A stretch of 64,000 nucleotides of DNA from Microtetraspora sp. NBRC 13810. Lineage in GTDB: Bacteria; Actinomycetota; Actinomycetes; Streptosporangiales; Streptosporangiaceae. A model generated the notes under the pieces. The model saw only the letters and a list, made by a program, of their open reading frames with translations, had not been told where the DNA came from and did no database searches. The stretch is from NCBI RefSeq assembly GCF_030268685.1, contig NZ_BSRQ01000006.1, positions 124,001 through 188,000 of the forward strand, read 5' to 3'. Shown in pieces: positions 51,269-60,102 of this stretch (position 1 is the stretch's first letter; each line of letters begins with the position of its first letter). Position numbers and translations under genes: made by a program.

Positions 51269-52174
51269 GTGTTCGACCCGACGGATCTCTACCGGCTCGG
51301 CGGAGACCTCCCCGAGCTGACCGATCCGGTGCTGCTCTACCACTTCGAAGGGTTCGTGGACGCGGGCGGGGCTGGCCGGCTCGCGCTCGGTCACCTGCTC
51401 GACGAGCTGGAGCACCGGGTCGTGGCCACCTTCGACCTGGACCGGCTGCTCGACTACCGGTCCCGGCGCCCGATCATGACCTTCGACACCGACCGCTGGG
51501 TCGACGTCGAGACCCCCGAGCTGGCCGTCCGGCTGGCGCACGACGTCACCGGCACGCCGTTCCTGGTGATGAGCGGCCCCGAGCCCGACCGGGAGTGGGA
51601 GCTGTTCACCGAGGGCGTCGGCCGGCTGGCCGAGCGGCTGGGCGTCTCCAAGCTGGTCACCGTGCACGGCATCCCGATGGCCATGCCGCACACCAGGCCG
51701 CTCGGCATCACCGCGCACGCCTCCCGCCGGGAGCTGATCAGCGGGCAGAACAGCTCGTTCGGCAAGGTGCAGGTCCCGGGCAGCGTGGCCGGTCTGATCG
51801 AGTTCCGGCTCGGGGCCAAGGGGCACGACGCGCTGGGCTACGCGGTGCACGTGCCGCACTACCTCGCCCAGGCCGAGTACCCGCAGGCCGCGCTGGCGGC
51901 GCTGGAGGCCATCACCAAGTCCACCGGGCTCGTCTTCCCGACCGACTCCCTGCGTGAGGCGGCGGACAAGACCACGGCCGAGATCGAGGAGCAGATCCAG
52001 GCCTCGGCCGAGCTGTCCAGCGCCATCAAGGGCCTGGAGCAGCAGTACGACGCCTTCGCCACCGGGTCCGAGCGGGAGAACCTCATCGCCGAGGCCACCC
52101 CGATGCCCACCGGCGACGAGCTGGCCGCGCAGTTCGAGCGCTTCCTGGCCGAGCGCGACGAGCGCGACACCTGA
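51269..52174 (+). CDS. PAC2-family protein (proteasome assembly chaperone-like)
   Basis: 301 residues from the GTG at 51269; a GTG at 51236 is also in frame. The PAC2 core is clear: PVLLYHFEGFVDAGGAGRLA, DRLLDYRSRRPIMTFD, GTPFLVMSGPEPDREW, VTVHGIPMAMPHTRP and FGKVQVPGSVAGLIEFRLG. The C-terminus is a charged helical tail (EEQIQASAELSSAIKGLEQQ). Actinobacterial PAC2 proteins are conserved and may help assemble the 20S proteasome, but this is not proven. Confidence 0.9.
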   Translation: MFDPTDLYRLGGDLPELTDPVLLYHFEGFVDAGGAGRLALGHLLDELEHRVVATFDLDRLLDYRSRRPIMTFDTDRWVDVETPELAVRLAHDVTGTPFLVMSGPEPDREWELFTEGVGRLAERLGVSKLVTVHGIPMAMPHTRPLGITAHASRRELISGQNSSFGKVQVPGSVAGLIEFRLGAKGHDALGYAVHVPHYLAQAEYPQAALAALEAITKSTGLVFPTDSLREAADKTTAEIEEQIQASAELSSAIKGLEQQYDAFATGSERENLIAEATPMPTGDELAAQFERFLAERDERDT

Positions 52175-52280
52175 CGATGAGGCACACCGGCGATCGTCCG
52201 CGGCGGCCCCGGCCGCCGCGGACGACGGATCACACACGGTCACCGCGCCCCGGCGGCGCGCCAGCGAGGCGGGATGGCAC

Positions 52281-53315
52281 ATGCGCGTCGGCCTGATCGG
52301 GTACGGCCCGGCCGGGGAGTTCTTCCACGCACCGCTGATCGACTCGACACCGGGCCTCACGCTGGCCGCGGTCGTCACCCGTGACCCGGAGCGGGCGGCC
52401 AGGATAGGACGGGACCACCCCGGCGCCGAGGTCGTGCCCGCCGCCGAAGAGCTGTGGGACCGCTGCGACCTCGTGGTCGTCGCCTCGCCCAACCGCACGC
52501 ACGTGCCGCTCGCCGAGGCGGCCCTGCGGGCCGGCCTCCCGGTGGTGGTGGACAAGCCCCTGGCGGGCACCGCCGAGGCGGCGGGCTCGCTCGTCAAGCT
52601 CGCCCGCGAGCGCGACCTGATGCTGACCGTCTTCCACAACCGCCGCTGGGACGGCGACTTCCGCACCCTGCGGCGGCTGGTCCGGGCGGGCGAGCTGGGC
52701 AGGGTGCACCGGCTGGAGTCGCGGTTCGAGCGCTGGCGGCCCGAGCCCAAGGGCGGCTGGCGGGAGTCCGGCGGCCCCGAGGACGTCGGCGGCCTGCTCT
52801 ACGACCTCGGCAGCCACCTGGTGGACCAGGCGCTGCGGCTGCTCGGCCCGGCCGTCGAGGTCTACGCGGAGACCGACGTGCGGCGGGCGGGGGTCGAGGC
52901 CGACGACGACGCGTTCGTCGCGCTGACGCACGCGAGCGGCGCGCGGTCGCACCTGTGGATGAGCGCGCTGGCCGCACGGCTCGGCCCGCGGTTCCGGGTG
53001 CTCGGCAGCCGCGCCGGCTACGAGAAGTGGGGCCTCGACGTCCAGGAGGAACGGCTGCGCGCCGGGATGCGGCCGGACGACCCGTCCTTCGGGCTGGAGC
53101 CCAGGGAGCGGTGGGGCAGCCTGGGCTCGGGCGGCGACAGCCGTACGGTGCGCACCGAGCCGGGGGCCTACTCGCACTTCTACGCGCGGGTGGAGTCGTG
53201 CCTGCGGGAGGGTGACCCCGCGCCGGTGAACCCGGAGGACGCGCTGGAGACGCTCACCGTGCTGGAGGCGGCCCGCCGCTCGGCGGCCGAGCGCACCGTG
53301 GTGCGCCTGCCCTGA
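52281..53315 (+). CDS. Gfo/Idh/MocA-family oxidoreductase
   Basis: 344 residues from the ATG at 52281, where the Rossmann motif RVGLIGYGPAGEFFHAP begins. VVVASPNRTHVPLAEAAL and the VDKPLAGT motif (the family Lys-Pro) follow. The C-terminal substrate domain contains GGLLYDLGSHLVDQALRLLG. These enzymes oxidise or reduce sugars or related polyols with NAD(P). It lies 106 bp after the PAC2 gene. A strong hairpin follows. Confidence 0.9.
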   Translation: MRVGLIGYGPAGEFFHAPLIDSTPGLTLAAVVTRDPERAARIGRDHPGAEVVPAAEELWDRCDLVVVASPNRTHVPLAEAALRAGLPVVVDKPLAGTAEAAGSLVKLARERDLMLTVFHNRRWDGDFRTLRRLVRAGELGRVHRLESRFERWRPEPKGGWRESGGPEDVGGLLYDLGSHLVDQALRLLGPAVEVYAETDVRRAGVEADDDAFVALTHASGARSHLWMSALAARLGPRFRVLGSRAGYEKWGLDVQEERLRAGMRPDDPSFGLEPRERWGSLGSGGDSRTVRTEPGAYSHFYARVESCLREGDPAPVNPEDALETLTVLEAARRSAAERTVVRLP

Positions 53316-53331
53316 GGCGGCGGGAGCCGTG

Positions 53332-53365
53332 CCGGACGGCGGCCCCCCTCGGGGCTGCCGTCCGG
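53332..53365. terminator. 15-bp hairpin between convergent genes
   Basis: CCGGACGGCGGCCCC (53332-53346) and GGGGCTGCCGTCCGG (53351-53365) pair with a single G-T wobble around a 4-base loop. It lies 16 bp after the oxidoreductase stop and 7 bp from the phosphatase stop, so it can serve both. Confidence 0.8.
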
Positions 53366-53372
53366 GTCGCCG

Positions 53373-54173
53373 TCAGCGGGTGAGGCGGTCGCGCAGGGCC
53401 TTGTGGTCGTCCTCGGTCCAGCCGTTGCGGATGAGCCACTCGACCGGGCCGCCGAAGCGGTCGTCGAGGGTGGTGAGGAACAGCTCCATGAACTCCGCGC
53501 GCGGCAGGTGCCGGTCGGCGGGGCCGGAGTCGAGGTCGTCACGGTAGGTCGCGCTGGACCGCAGCCGGGCGAGGACGCCCTCCAGCCGGTCGCCGGTGGC
53601 GACGTAGTCCGCGACGATGGCCTCCCTGGTCGCGCCGGCCACCTCCAGGGCCAGGGCGCACAGCACGCCGGTGCGGTCCTTGCCCGCGGCGCAGTGCACC
53701 ACGGCCGCCCCGTCGTCGCGGGCGAGCACGCGCAGCGCCGCGACGACCGAGTCGGGGCGGTCGCGCAGGTAGGCGTAGTAGTAACCGGTGACCCGGAGCT
53801 CGGCCCAGTCCTCCTCGGACCGCCCGCCCATCCACGGCAGCACCCGGTCGCCGTCGATCCGGTCGGCGTCGACGTCGGTGTGCACGCCGCCCTCGGGATA
53901 GAGGGTGTGGTGGTGCACGGTGACCTCCGGCCTGCGGGTCAGCGGCCCGGGGCCCTCCAGCCTCACCTCGGCCCCCGAGCGCAGGTCCACGACGTTGCGC
54001 AGGCCGAGCTGGCCGACCAGCCGGACGACGTCGCCTTCGGTCAGTCCCTGGAGGTTGTCCGAGCGGAACACCCGGCCGGAACGTGTGGTCCCGCCGTCCA
54101 CTGTGGCCAGGCCGCCCAGGTCGCGTACGTTGGCGGCACCTTCGAGATCTATCCATCGGCTGTGATCGTTCAT
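53373..54173 (-). CDS. Tyrosine/lipid-type protein phosphatase (PtpB-like)
   Basis: 266 residues from the ATG at 54173; a TTG at 54182 is possible, and no clear ribosome site is seen. The N-terminal ANVRDLGGLATVDGG and FRSDNLQGLT are family marks, and the P-loop VVHCAAGKDRTG carries the catalytic Cys and Arg with the Lys-Asp of the PtpB type. It should remove phosphate from Tyr, Ser/Thr or phosphoinositides, as M. tuberculosis PtpB does. There is no signal peptide. Confidence 0.9.
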   Translation of the reverse strand: MNDHSRWIDLEGAANVRDLGGLATVDGGTTRSGRVFRSDNLQGLTEGDVVRLVGQLGLRNVVDLRSGAEVRLEGPGPLTRRPEVTVHHHTLYPEGGVHTDVDADRIDGDRVLPWMGGRSEEDWAELRVTGYYYAYLRDRPDSVVAALRVLARDDGAAVVHCAAGKDRTGVLCALALEVAGATREAIVADYVATGDRLEGVLARLRSSATYRDDLDSGPADRHLPRAEFMELFLTTLDDRFGGPVEWLIRNGWTEDDHKALRDRLTR

Positions 54174-54328
54174 CAGGCTCAAGCCTATATGCCCGTTCTG
54201 ACCCGGCGGTTAAGGCTATGTGGGGGCTTCCATAAATCCCGATGTTCGCCGCATGGCATCCGAAAATCCCCGTGTCGCGTGACATGCGTCAGGACGGGAA
54301 GGGTCGGATCAGTCGCTCAGGAGGTGAC

Positions 54329-55375
54329 GTGGATCCTCGGGAACAGCCCAGCGGGACCGCCCCCGGCGGGCCGTCGCGGCCGTCGCGCCCGGCACGGCCC
54401 GGGGGCCATCGTCCGTGGCGGCGCCGGCCGGCGCGCGAGTCCGGGACGGCGTTCGACCCCTCGCTCCCCGACGACGTGGCGCGGCTGCTGCGGGACAGCC
54501 CGGACGCGCTGCGCGCCGCCAGAGCGCAGGCGGCGGCCGACGGGACCGGCGCGGACCCCTGGGGGGCGGACGCGGCGCGCAGGGCGGCGGCGTGGCTGCG
54601 CACGGGCGCGGGGCCACGCCTGTTCACGATCTTCGTGCTGATCGGCTGCCTCGTGCTGGTGGCCGGGCTGACCAACGTCGGCGGCCTGCTGCTGGCGATG
54701 ACGACGCTCGGCGCGATCGGCACCGTCCGGTGGGTCACCACGGACGCCGAGGGCAGGAGGGAGCGCCGCCTGCTGCGGGCCGCGGCCGAGCACGCCGACC
54801 GGTACGTGCTGCCGGAGGATCTCGACCGGGTCTGCCTCGGCCTGCTCCGGCGCGCCCAGGACGCGGCGGACGCCGTACTCGCCGCCCAGGTCACCAGGGC
54901 CGGCCTGATCGACACGATCGACAACCGGGTGACCCTACCCGAGGAGACGTGGCGGATCGCCCGGCAACTGGCCCGCCTGTCGGCGATGAGCGCCGAGCAC
55001 CGGTCGATCGTCCCGCCGGACGTCCCCCCGGAGGTGGCCTCCGCGTTCACCCCCTACAACGCGGCGCTGGAGGCGGCGGCCGCGTCGCTGACCGCGCGGG
55101 TGCGCACCCTGGAGGAGTACGCCTGGCAGGTTCACCGGGCCGACCAGGTCTACCGGGCCTTCCGGCAGTTGGAGGTGCTGGCCGAGCGCACCCCGGACTA
55201 CGAGCGGCTGGTCGCCGATCTCGTCAGGGACGAGCTGGCCCGGCCGCACATCGAGCGGCTGGCGGACCAGGCCGAGCAGGTGCGGGAGCTGTTCCAGCAG
55301 AGCGTGGACGGCGCGCGCGAGGCGGCGGCCCACCTGCTGACCGGGCGCAGGGACCCCGCCGGCGACCTGCGCTGA
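54329..55375 (+). CDS. Membrane protein of unknown function with helical C-terminus
   Basis: 348 residues from the GTG at 54329, which has a near-perfect Shine-Dalgarno (AGGAGGTGA). A Pro/Arg-rich N-terminus (about 1-45), a short helical part (LPDDVARLLRDSPDALRAA), two close membrane helices (about 95-135) and a long charged helical tail (about 140-340). No enzymatic motif. I do not recognise a family; the tail could bind partner proteins. A strong hairpin follows at 55432-55460. Confidence 0.78.
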   Translation: MDPREQPSGTAPGGPSRPSRPARPGGHRPWRRRPARESGTAFDPSLPDDVARLLRDSPDALRAARAQAAADGTGADPWGADAARRAAAWLRTGAGPRLFTIFVLIGCLVLVAGLTNVGGLLLAMTTLGAIGTVRWVTTDAEGRRERRLLRAAAEHADRYVLPEDLDRVCLGLLRRAQDAADAVLAAQVTRAGLIDTIDNRVTLPEETWRIARQLARLSAMSAEHRSIVPPDVPPEVASAFTPYNAALEAAAASLTARVRTLEEYAWQVHRADQVYRAFRQLEVLAERTPDYERLVADLVRDELARPHIERLADQAEQVRELFQQSVDGAREAAAHLLTGRRDPAGDLR

Positions 55376-55431
55376 GACCCTGAGGCCCCGGACGGGCACA
55401 GGGGCGGTAGGGCGGGGGTGGACGCGGAGAC

Positions 55432-55460
55432 GCCCCGCCTCGCGGGTCGCGGGGCGGGGC
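55432..55460. terminator. 13-bp GC hairpin between convergent genes
   Basis: GCCCCGCCTCGCG (55432-55444) and CGCGGGGCGGGGC (55448-55460) pair with one T-G wobble around a 3-base loop. It lies 56 bp after the membrane-protein stop and 18 bp from the metalloprotease stop. Confidence 0.8.
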
Positions 55461-55478
55461 GCTCGGCGTGTGGTGGTG

Positions 55479-57575
55479 TCAGCCCGCGGCGAGGCAGGTC
55501 GCGGTGGACTTCTTGGAGGGGTCGCCCTCGGAGGTCACGGTGAGCTTGACCTTGCCGAGGTGGCTGCCGCCATCCCGCTTGATCTGCACCGGAACCTTGA
55601 TCATCTCACCGAACTGCGCCGTGGCGAGCTGGTTGGGCACCCAGACGGTCCATCCCTTGGACTCGGCCGTGGCCGACAGGCGGTAGACGTCGGAGCCCAG
55701 GTAGGCGCTGACGTCCTCGGGGTGCGCCGCGTTCGCCTCGGCCGCCTTGCCGGTGTTGCGCAGCAGGAAGTCGCAGGTCGCCCAGCCGTCGCCGGAGGGC
55801 ACGCCCGCCGCCGGGTGCAGGCTCACGCCGCGCTTCTGCGGGCCCTTGCCGTCCAGGGAGCGGATGGCGACGGTGTAGGAGAGGATGCCCTTCTTGTCGC
55901 GCTGCACGTCCAGCACGTAGAAGTGCAGCCGGTTGGCCTCGTCGACGTGCTCGAACTCGCTGCCCGAGTCGGTGCCCGCGTGGAAGAGCGCGTCCGAGAG
56001 CTGCCGGTAGTCGCCGACGGTGATCGGGACCTGCGTGCCGTCGGGCAGGACGTAGTCGGTCATGCCGATGTCCTGCGGGTTGGCGTCGATCACCCACTCG
56101 AAGGGCGCCCGGTCCTGGTCCTTGGTCTTGGCCAGCAGCACGCCGGAGTCGGGGGTGAAGGAGTCCGCGCCCATCCGGTCGACGACCTCGACGGTGTAGT
56201 TGTTGTAGCCGCCGCCGTCGCAGAAGGGGTCGGTCTGCGTGTTACAGGCCGGGCTCTTGTCCCCGTCGCCGAAGGCGATGTTCACCCCGGACAGGCCCCG
56301 GGGACCGGGCTGCGCGACGCGGGCGGTGACCTTGGCGACGACCAGGCCGGAGTCGGCGAGCGCGGCGCGGTCGAGCCGCAGCACGTTCGCCTCGTCGACC
56401 ATCTGCAGGTCTATCTTGTTGCGCAGCATGTGCTGGGCGCCCATCGAGGCGCCGGCGGTCGGCGGGATCAGCCAGCGGGAGTGCGGGCCGCCCGGTCCGT
56501 TGAAGCTGCCGCGGCTGAGCATCTCCCAGATGCCGGTGTAGGCCCGGCGTACCGGCACGCCGTACGGGTTGTTGTAGTTGTCGCCGATGCCCAGGATGTG
56601 GCTGAGCTCGTGGGCGTAGGTGCCCATGCCGGAGCTTTCCGCCTGGGTGGAGGAGCCGCCGCCGGCGTTCGGCCAGATGGTCGAGGCCGCGGCCCAGGAC
56701 GTCCAGTCCACGTAGCGGGTGTCGGCCCAGTTGGGCATGTCCGGGTCCGGCGGGCCGAACTCGTCGGTGACGTCCTCCTTGGTGGGGAACTTCATCGACC
56801 CGAACTCCTGCCAGGTGGCCGACTCGTCCTGCCCGGCGCTCAGGTAGAACACGAAGTCGAAGCCCGCGGGCACCTCCTGGCCGACGTCGGAGACCCACGC
56901 GGCGCGCCCGTCGGTGCGGATGTTGCGGTTGCAGTTGTCGCCGGAGGGGCAGTCCTCGGGCTTCTGCATCTCCATGGCGTACTCGTGCGACTTGCCGGGC
57001 ATCTGGTACGGCCCGAACGCCGTCAGGTCGACGCCGTACCGGCCGCCCGAGTCCTCCATCCAGTACTCGTGGATGGTGTGGCCGCGGTTCAGCTTGCCCG
57101 GGGTGTTCAGGAAGTCCTTGTAGAACTGGGCGACCTCGGTGCGCGGGATGTCGTGCGCCTCGGCGCTCGGGTTCTTGAAGACCGTCGAACCCTGCGGCTG
57201 GGTCACCACGAAGGGCTGGTTGGGGTAGTCCAGCAGGACCAGCGCGCCGCGGAAGGTCTGCACGGAGCCCTTGACGGACGGGTCCGCCCAGTTGGTGCCG
57301 GGCACCTTCTTGTAGTCGGCCCACGTCATGTGGTCCGGGTTCTTCCAGTTCTGCGGGTCGATCGGAGTGGGCCCGCCGGGCTTGGCCCGCAGTGCCGAGA
57401 CCGCCGGCTCGTCCTGCTGCCAAGGCTGCTGCTGCGGCCAGTGGTCATATCGCCACGGGGTCTCCGGCGCGGGCTGCGCGGGAGCCGGCTCTGCCGAGGC
57501 GGGTAACGCGGTCATCCCCGCGGGAAGCAGTACGGCCGCGGCGACGAGGACTTTCGCCAGCTTACGGATGGACAT
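55479..57575 (-). CDS. Secreted M6-family metalloprotease (immune inhibitor A-like)
   Basis: 698 residues from the ATG at 57575 with GAGAGGTG upstream. The signal peptide ends TALPASAEP. A propeptide-like region is followed by the catalytic domain with zinc motif HELSH (His322, Glu323, His326) and LGIGDNYNNPYG. Cys-containing loops (CPSGDNCN; CNTQTDPFCDGGG) suggest disulfides, and the C-terminus is beta-rich. The family includes Bacillus immune inhibitor A and Vibrio PrtV. It should degrade extracellular proteins. The divergent gap to the PucR gene is 175 bp. Confidence 0.9.
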   Translation of the reverse strand: MSIRKLAKVLVAAAVLLPAGMTALPASAEPAPAQPAPETPWRYDHWPQQQPWQQDEPAVSALRAKPGGPTPIDPQNWKNPDHMTWADYKKVPGTNWADPSVKGSVQTFRGALVLLDYPNQPFVVTQPQGSTVFKNPSAEAHDIPRTEVAQFYKDFLNTPGKLNRGHTIHEYWMEDSGGRYGVDLTAFGPYQMPGKSHEYAMEMQKPEDCPSGDNCNRNIRTDGRAAWVSDVGQEVPAGFDFVFYLSAGQDESATWQEFGSMKFPTKEDVTDEFGPPDPDMPNWADTRYVDWTSWAAASTIWPNAGGGSSTQAESSGMGTYAHELSHILGIGDNYNNPYGVPVRRAYTGIWEMLSRGSFNGPGGPHSRWLIPPTAGASMGAQHMLRNKIDLQMVDEANVLRLDRAALADSGLVVAKVTARVAQPGPRGLSGVNIAFGDGDKSPACNTQTDPFCDGGGYNNYTVEVVDRMGADSFTPDSGVLLAKTKDQDRAPFEWVIDANPQDIGMTDYVLPDGTQVPITVGDYRQLSDALFHAGTDSGSEFEHVDEANRLHFYVLDVQRDKKGILSYTVAIRSLDGKGPQKRGVSLHPAAGVPSGDGWATCDFLLRNTGKAAEANAAHPEDVSAYLGSDVYRLSATAESKGWTVWVPNQLATAQFGEMIKVPVQIKRDGGSHLGKVKLTVTSEGDPSKKSTATCLAAG

Positions 57576-57750
57576 GGCATCACCTCTCAGCTGATCCGGG
57601 ACACGACGGCGAGCATGAGGGTGCATACGTGTCCGGCATCTAGCGCAAAGGACGCTAGTGGGGCTATTGACGGAGATCATCGATCAGTTGTAGGGAAGAT
57701 GCTCAACTCCATTTCCGGCAAATGCTGAAATGGGCTGGTCGGAGGTGGTC

Positions 57751-58938
57751 ATGGCGGGGAACCTGCAGCACCTGGTGGACGATCTGGCGTCCCGGGTGAA
57801 CCGCCCCCTCGTGCTGGAGGACCGGCTCCAGCGGGTCATCGCCTACAGCGAGCAGACCGGCCTGCTCGACGACATCCGCCGGGACTCGATCCTGCGCCGG
57901 CACACTTCCCCCGAGGTCCGCGACTGGCTGCGCCGCGCCGGGATCCACACCGCGCCCGGCCCGCTGCGCACCCCCGGCTCCCCCGGGCTCGGGCTGCTCC
58001 CCCGGGTCTGCGTGCCCGCCAGGCACGGCGGGCGGCTGCTCGGCTTCCTGTGGTTCATCGACGCCGGTCCGCTCATGTCGCCGGCCGAGGTCGACGCCGC
58101 CGCCGAGGCCGCGCCGGGCATGGCGCTCGCGCTGTTCCACGAGAGCCTGGCCACCGGGCTCGCCTCGCAACGGGAGCTGGAGGCGGTCACCGAGCTGCTG
58201 AGCGGCACCCCGGGGTCGGCCGCCGGGGCCGCCAGGACGCTGATCGAGGCGGGCGGCTTCCCCCAGGCGGAGCCGGTCACCGTGCTGGTGGCCCGGCCGG
58301 TGCTGGCGCCGGGGGCCGAGGTGGACGAGGCGACCCGGCTGACCATGGAACGCGGGCTGCTCGCCGTACGCAGGGACCGGCGCACCCGGACGGCGCTGCA
58401 CCTGGCCCGGTACGACCACGCCGTGCTGCTCACCGCCGGCACGGCGGTCCGCCCGGAGGAGGTGCACAACGCGATCGCCTGCCCGGTGGTCGTCGGGATC
58501 GGCCGGCCGCGCCCGCAACTGGCCGAGGCGGCCGGGTCCTACGCCGAGGCGCTCCAGGCGGCCGAGGTGGCGGCCAGGGTGCCCGCGGTGGGCGGCACCG
58601 CCGAGTGGGCCAGGCTCGGCGTCTACCGGCTGCTCACGCAGTTCCCGCCGGGCTCCCTCGGCCTGCACCCCGGCCTGGAGCGCATGCTGGCTGAGGAGCA
58701 GCACCTGCCGCTGCTGGAGACGCTGGAGACCTACCTGGACCTCGCCGGCAGCGCCGTGGCGACCTCGCGCACGCTGCGGCTGCACCGGACCTCCCTGTAC
58801 TACCGGCTTCAGCGCGTCGAGGAACTGGCGGGCACCGACCTGAAGGACGGCGGCGAGCGGCTGACCCTGCACCTGAGCCTCAAGCTGGCCCGCCTGTCCG
58901 GCCGTTACCGGCCACGCACGGAGATCTCGCTCAAGTAA
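57751..58938 (+). CDS. PucR-family transcriptional regulator
   Basis: 395 residues from the ATG at 57751, chosen for GGAGG 6 nt upstream; an ATG at 57730 is in frame. An N-terminal sensory region (about 1-130) and a middle GGDEF-like domain (about 140-280) precede the C-terminal PucR helix-turn-helix: ETYLDLAGSAVATSRTLRLH then RTSLYYRLQRVEELAG. PucR regulators often control purine or amine breakdown genes. The amidohydrolase-like gene 66 bp downstream may be its target. Confidence 0.9.
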   Translation: MAGNLQHLVDDLASRVNRPLVLEDRLQRVIAYSEQTGLLDDIRRDSILRRHTSPEVRDWLRRAGIHTAPGPLRTPGSPGLGLLPRVCVPARHGGRLLGFLWFIDAGPLMSPAEVDAAAEAAPGMALALFHESLATGLASQRELEAVTELLSGTPGSAAGAARTLIEAGGFPQAEPVTVLVARPVLAPGAEVDEATRLTMERGLLAVRRDRRTRTALHLARYDHAVLLTAGTAVRPEEVHNAIACPVVVGIGRPRPQLAEAAGSYAEALQAAEVAARVPAVGGTAEWARLGVYRLLTQFPPGSLGLHPGLERMLAEEQHLPLLETLETYLDLAGSAVATSRTLRLHRTSLYYRLQRVEELAGTDLKDGGERLTLHLSLKLARLSGRYRPRTEISLK

Positions 58939-59004
58939 GGGCCCCGGCGAGCCGGGGTGATCGGCACCTTTCCCCCCTTCGGGGCAGACTCGACAGGAGG
59001 CTCG

Positions 59005-60066
59005 ATGGCGACCCGTGACGAGCACGCGCCACCCGGTACGACGCTGCATTCCGCGCCGCTGGTGGTGCCCATCGGCGGGCCGCCCGTGCGCTTCGGCGCG
59101 GTCGCGGTCCGCGGCGGCAGGGTGCTCGCCGTCGGCACCCGCAAGGATCTCGCGGCCCGCCACCCCCGCGGCCGGGAGCGGCGCTGGCCCGGCATGCTCG
59201 TCGCCGGCCTGGTCGACGCGCACACCCGCCTCGGCCGGGCGCCCCGCCCGGCGGACGCGGCCGGCGATCTGCTCCGGCACGGCGTCGTGGCGGTGGGCGA
59301 CGTCGCGCACGACGCGGAGCACCCGGCCGACCCCGGGGTGGTGGGCCTCGGCGGCGCGACCTACCTGGAGGTGCGCTGCCCCGACGAGCGGACCTGGGAG
59401 GAGACCGGCAGGGACCGGCTGATCACCGCGATCCGCGAGGTGGCGCTGCCGCGCGCGATCGGCGTCGCCGCGCACACCCGCGACCCCGGCGTGCTGGAGG
59501 ATCTGGCGATCATGGCCCGCACCTTCGGGCTCCGGCTGCACGCCGAGCTGGCCGGCCACCAGCTCACGGTGCTGGACGAGACGGGGGTGCTCGGCCCGCA
59601 CACGCACCTCACGCACGGCGGCCGTCTCGACACCGGCGAGCGCAAGCTGCTGCGGCTGCGCGGCGCGCCGGTCGCGCTCTCCCCGCTGACCCATCCCGAG
59701 GACGTCGCGGTGCTGGTCGAGGAGGGCAACGCGGTCGCGCTGCACACGACGCCCGGCGAGCCCGACCTGCTCGCCGCCGCCCGCGTCTTCATGGCGGCGA
59801 ACGGGCGGGACGAACGGCTGGCGCGGGCCATGGTGGAGGCCGCCACGGTGGGCGGGGCGCGGGCGCTGGGCCTCGACGAGGGACCAGGCCGGATCGGCAC
59901 GCTCGGACCGGGCGGCCGGGCCGACTTCGCGGTGTTCGAGGTCGCGAGGGCCCGGCGCGGCGCCTACACGGCACTGGTCGAGGACGGCCCGGGGCGGTGC
60001 GTGGCGACGGTGGTGGGCGGCCGGGTGCGCTGGGACGCCTCCCGGCCGGCGGCCCGGCGCTCCTGA
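59005..60066 (+). CDS. Amidohydrolase-like protein with a degenerate metal site
   Basis: 353 residues from the ATG at 59005 with AGGAGG upstream. The beta-sandwich start (VVPIGGPPVRFGAVAVRGGR) and TIM barrel fit the cytosine-deaminase/SAH-deaminase branch. The first metal motif is DAHTRL: His73 is kept, but Arg75 replaces the usual second His. Later LRLHAELAGHQ and GPHTHLTHGG keep candidate His ligands, while the final Asp region reads VALHTTPGEPD. It may be inactive or use one metal. It likely works with the PucR regulator. Its stop is duplicated in a 20-bp tandem repeat. Confidence 0.82.
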   Translation: MATRDEHAPPGTTLHSAPLVVPIGGPPVRFGAVAVRGGRVLAVGTRKDLAARHPRGRERRWPGMLVAGLVDAHTRLGRAPRPADAAGDLLRHGVVAVGDVAHDAEHPADPGVVGLGGATYLEVRCPDERTWEETGRDRLITAIREVALPRAIGVAAHTRDPGVLEDLAIMARTFGLRLHAELAGHQLTVLDETGVLGPHTHLTHGGRLDTGERKLLRLRGAPVALSPLTHPEDVAVLVEEGNAVALHTTPGEPDLLAAARVFMAANGRDERLARAMVEAATVGGARALGLDEGPGRIGTLGPGGRADFAVFEVARARRGAYTALVEDGPGRCVATVVGGRVRWDASRPAARRS

Positions 60067-60094
60067 CCGCGGGGCGGCGCTCCTGACCGCGGGG
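60055..60094. repeat. 20-bp tandem duplication carrying the amidohydrolase stop codon
   Basis: CGGCGCTCCTGACCGCGGGG occurs twice in direct succession (60055-60074 and 60075-60094). The first copy includes the last codons and the TGA of the gene; the second lies in the spacer before the convergent aldo-keto reductase stop. Confidence 0.92.
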
Positions 60095-60102
60095 CGGCGT
60101 CG

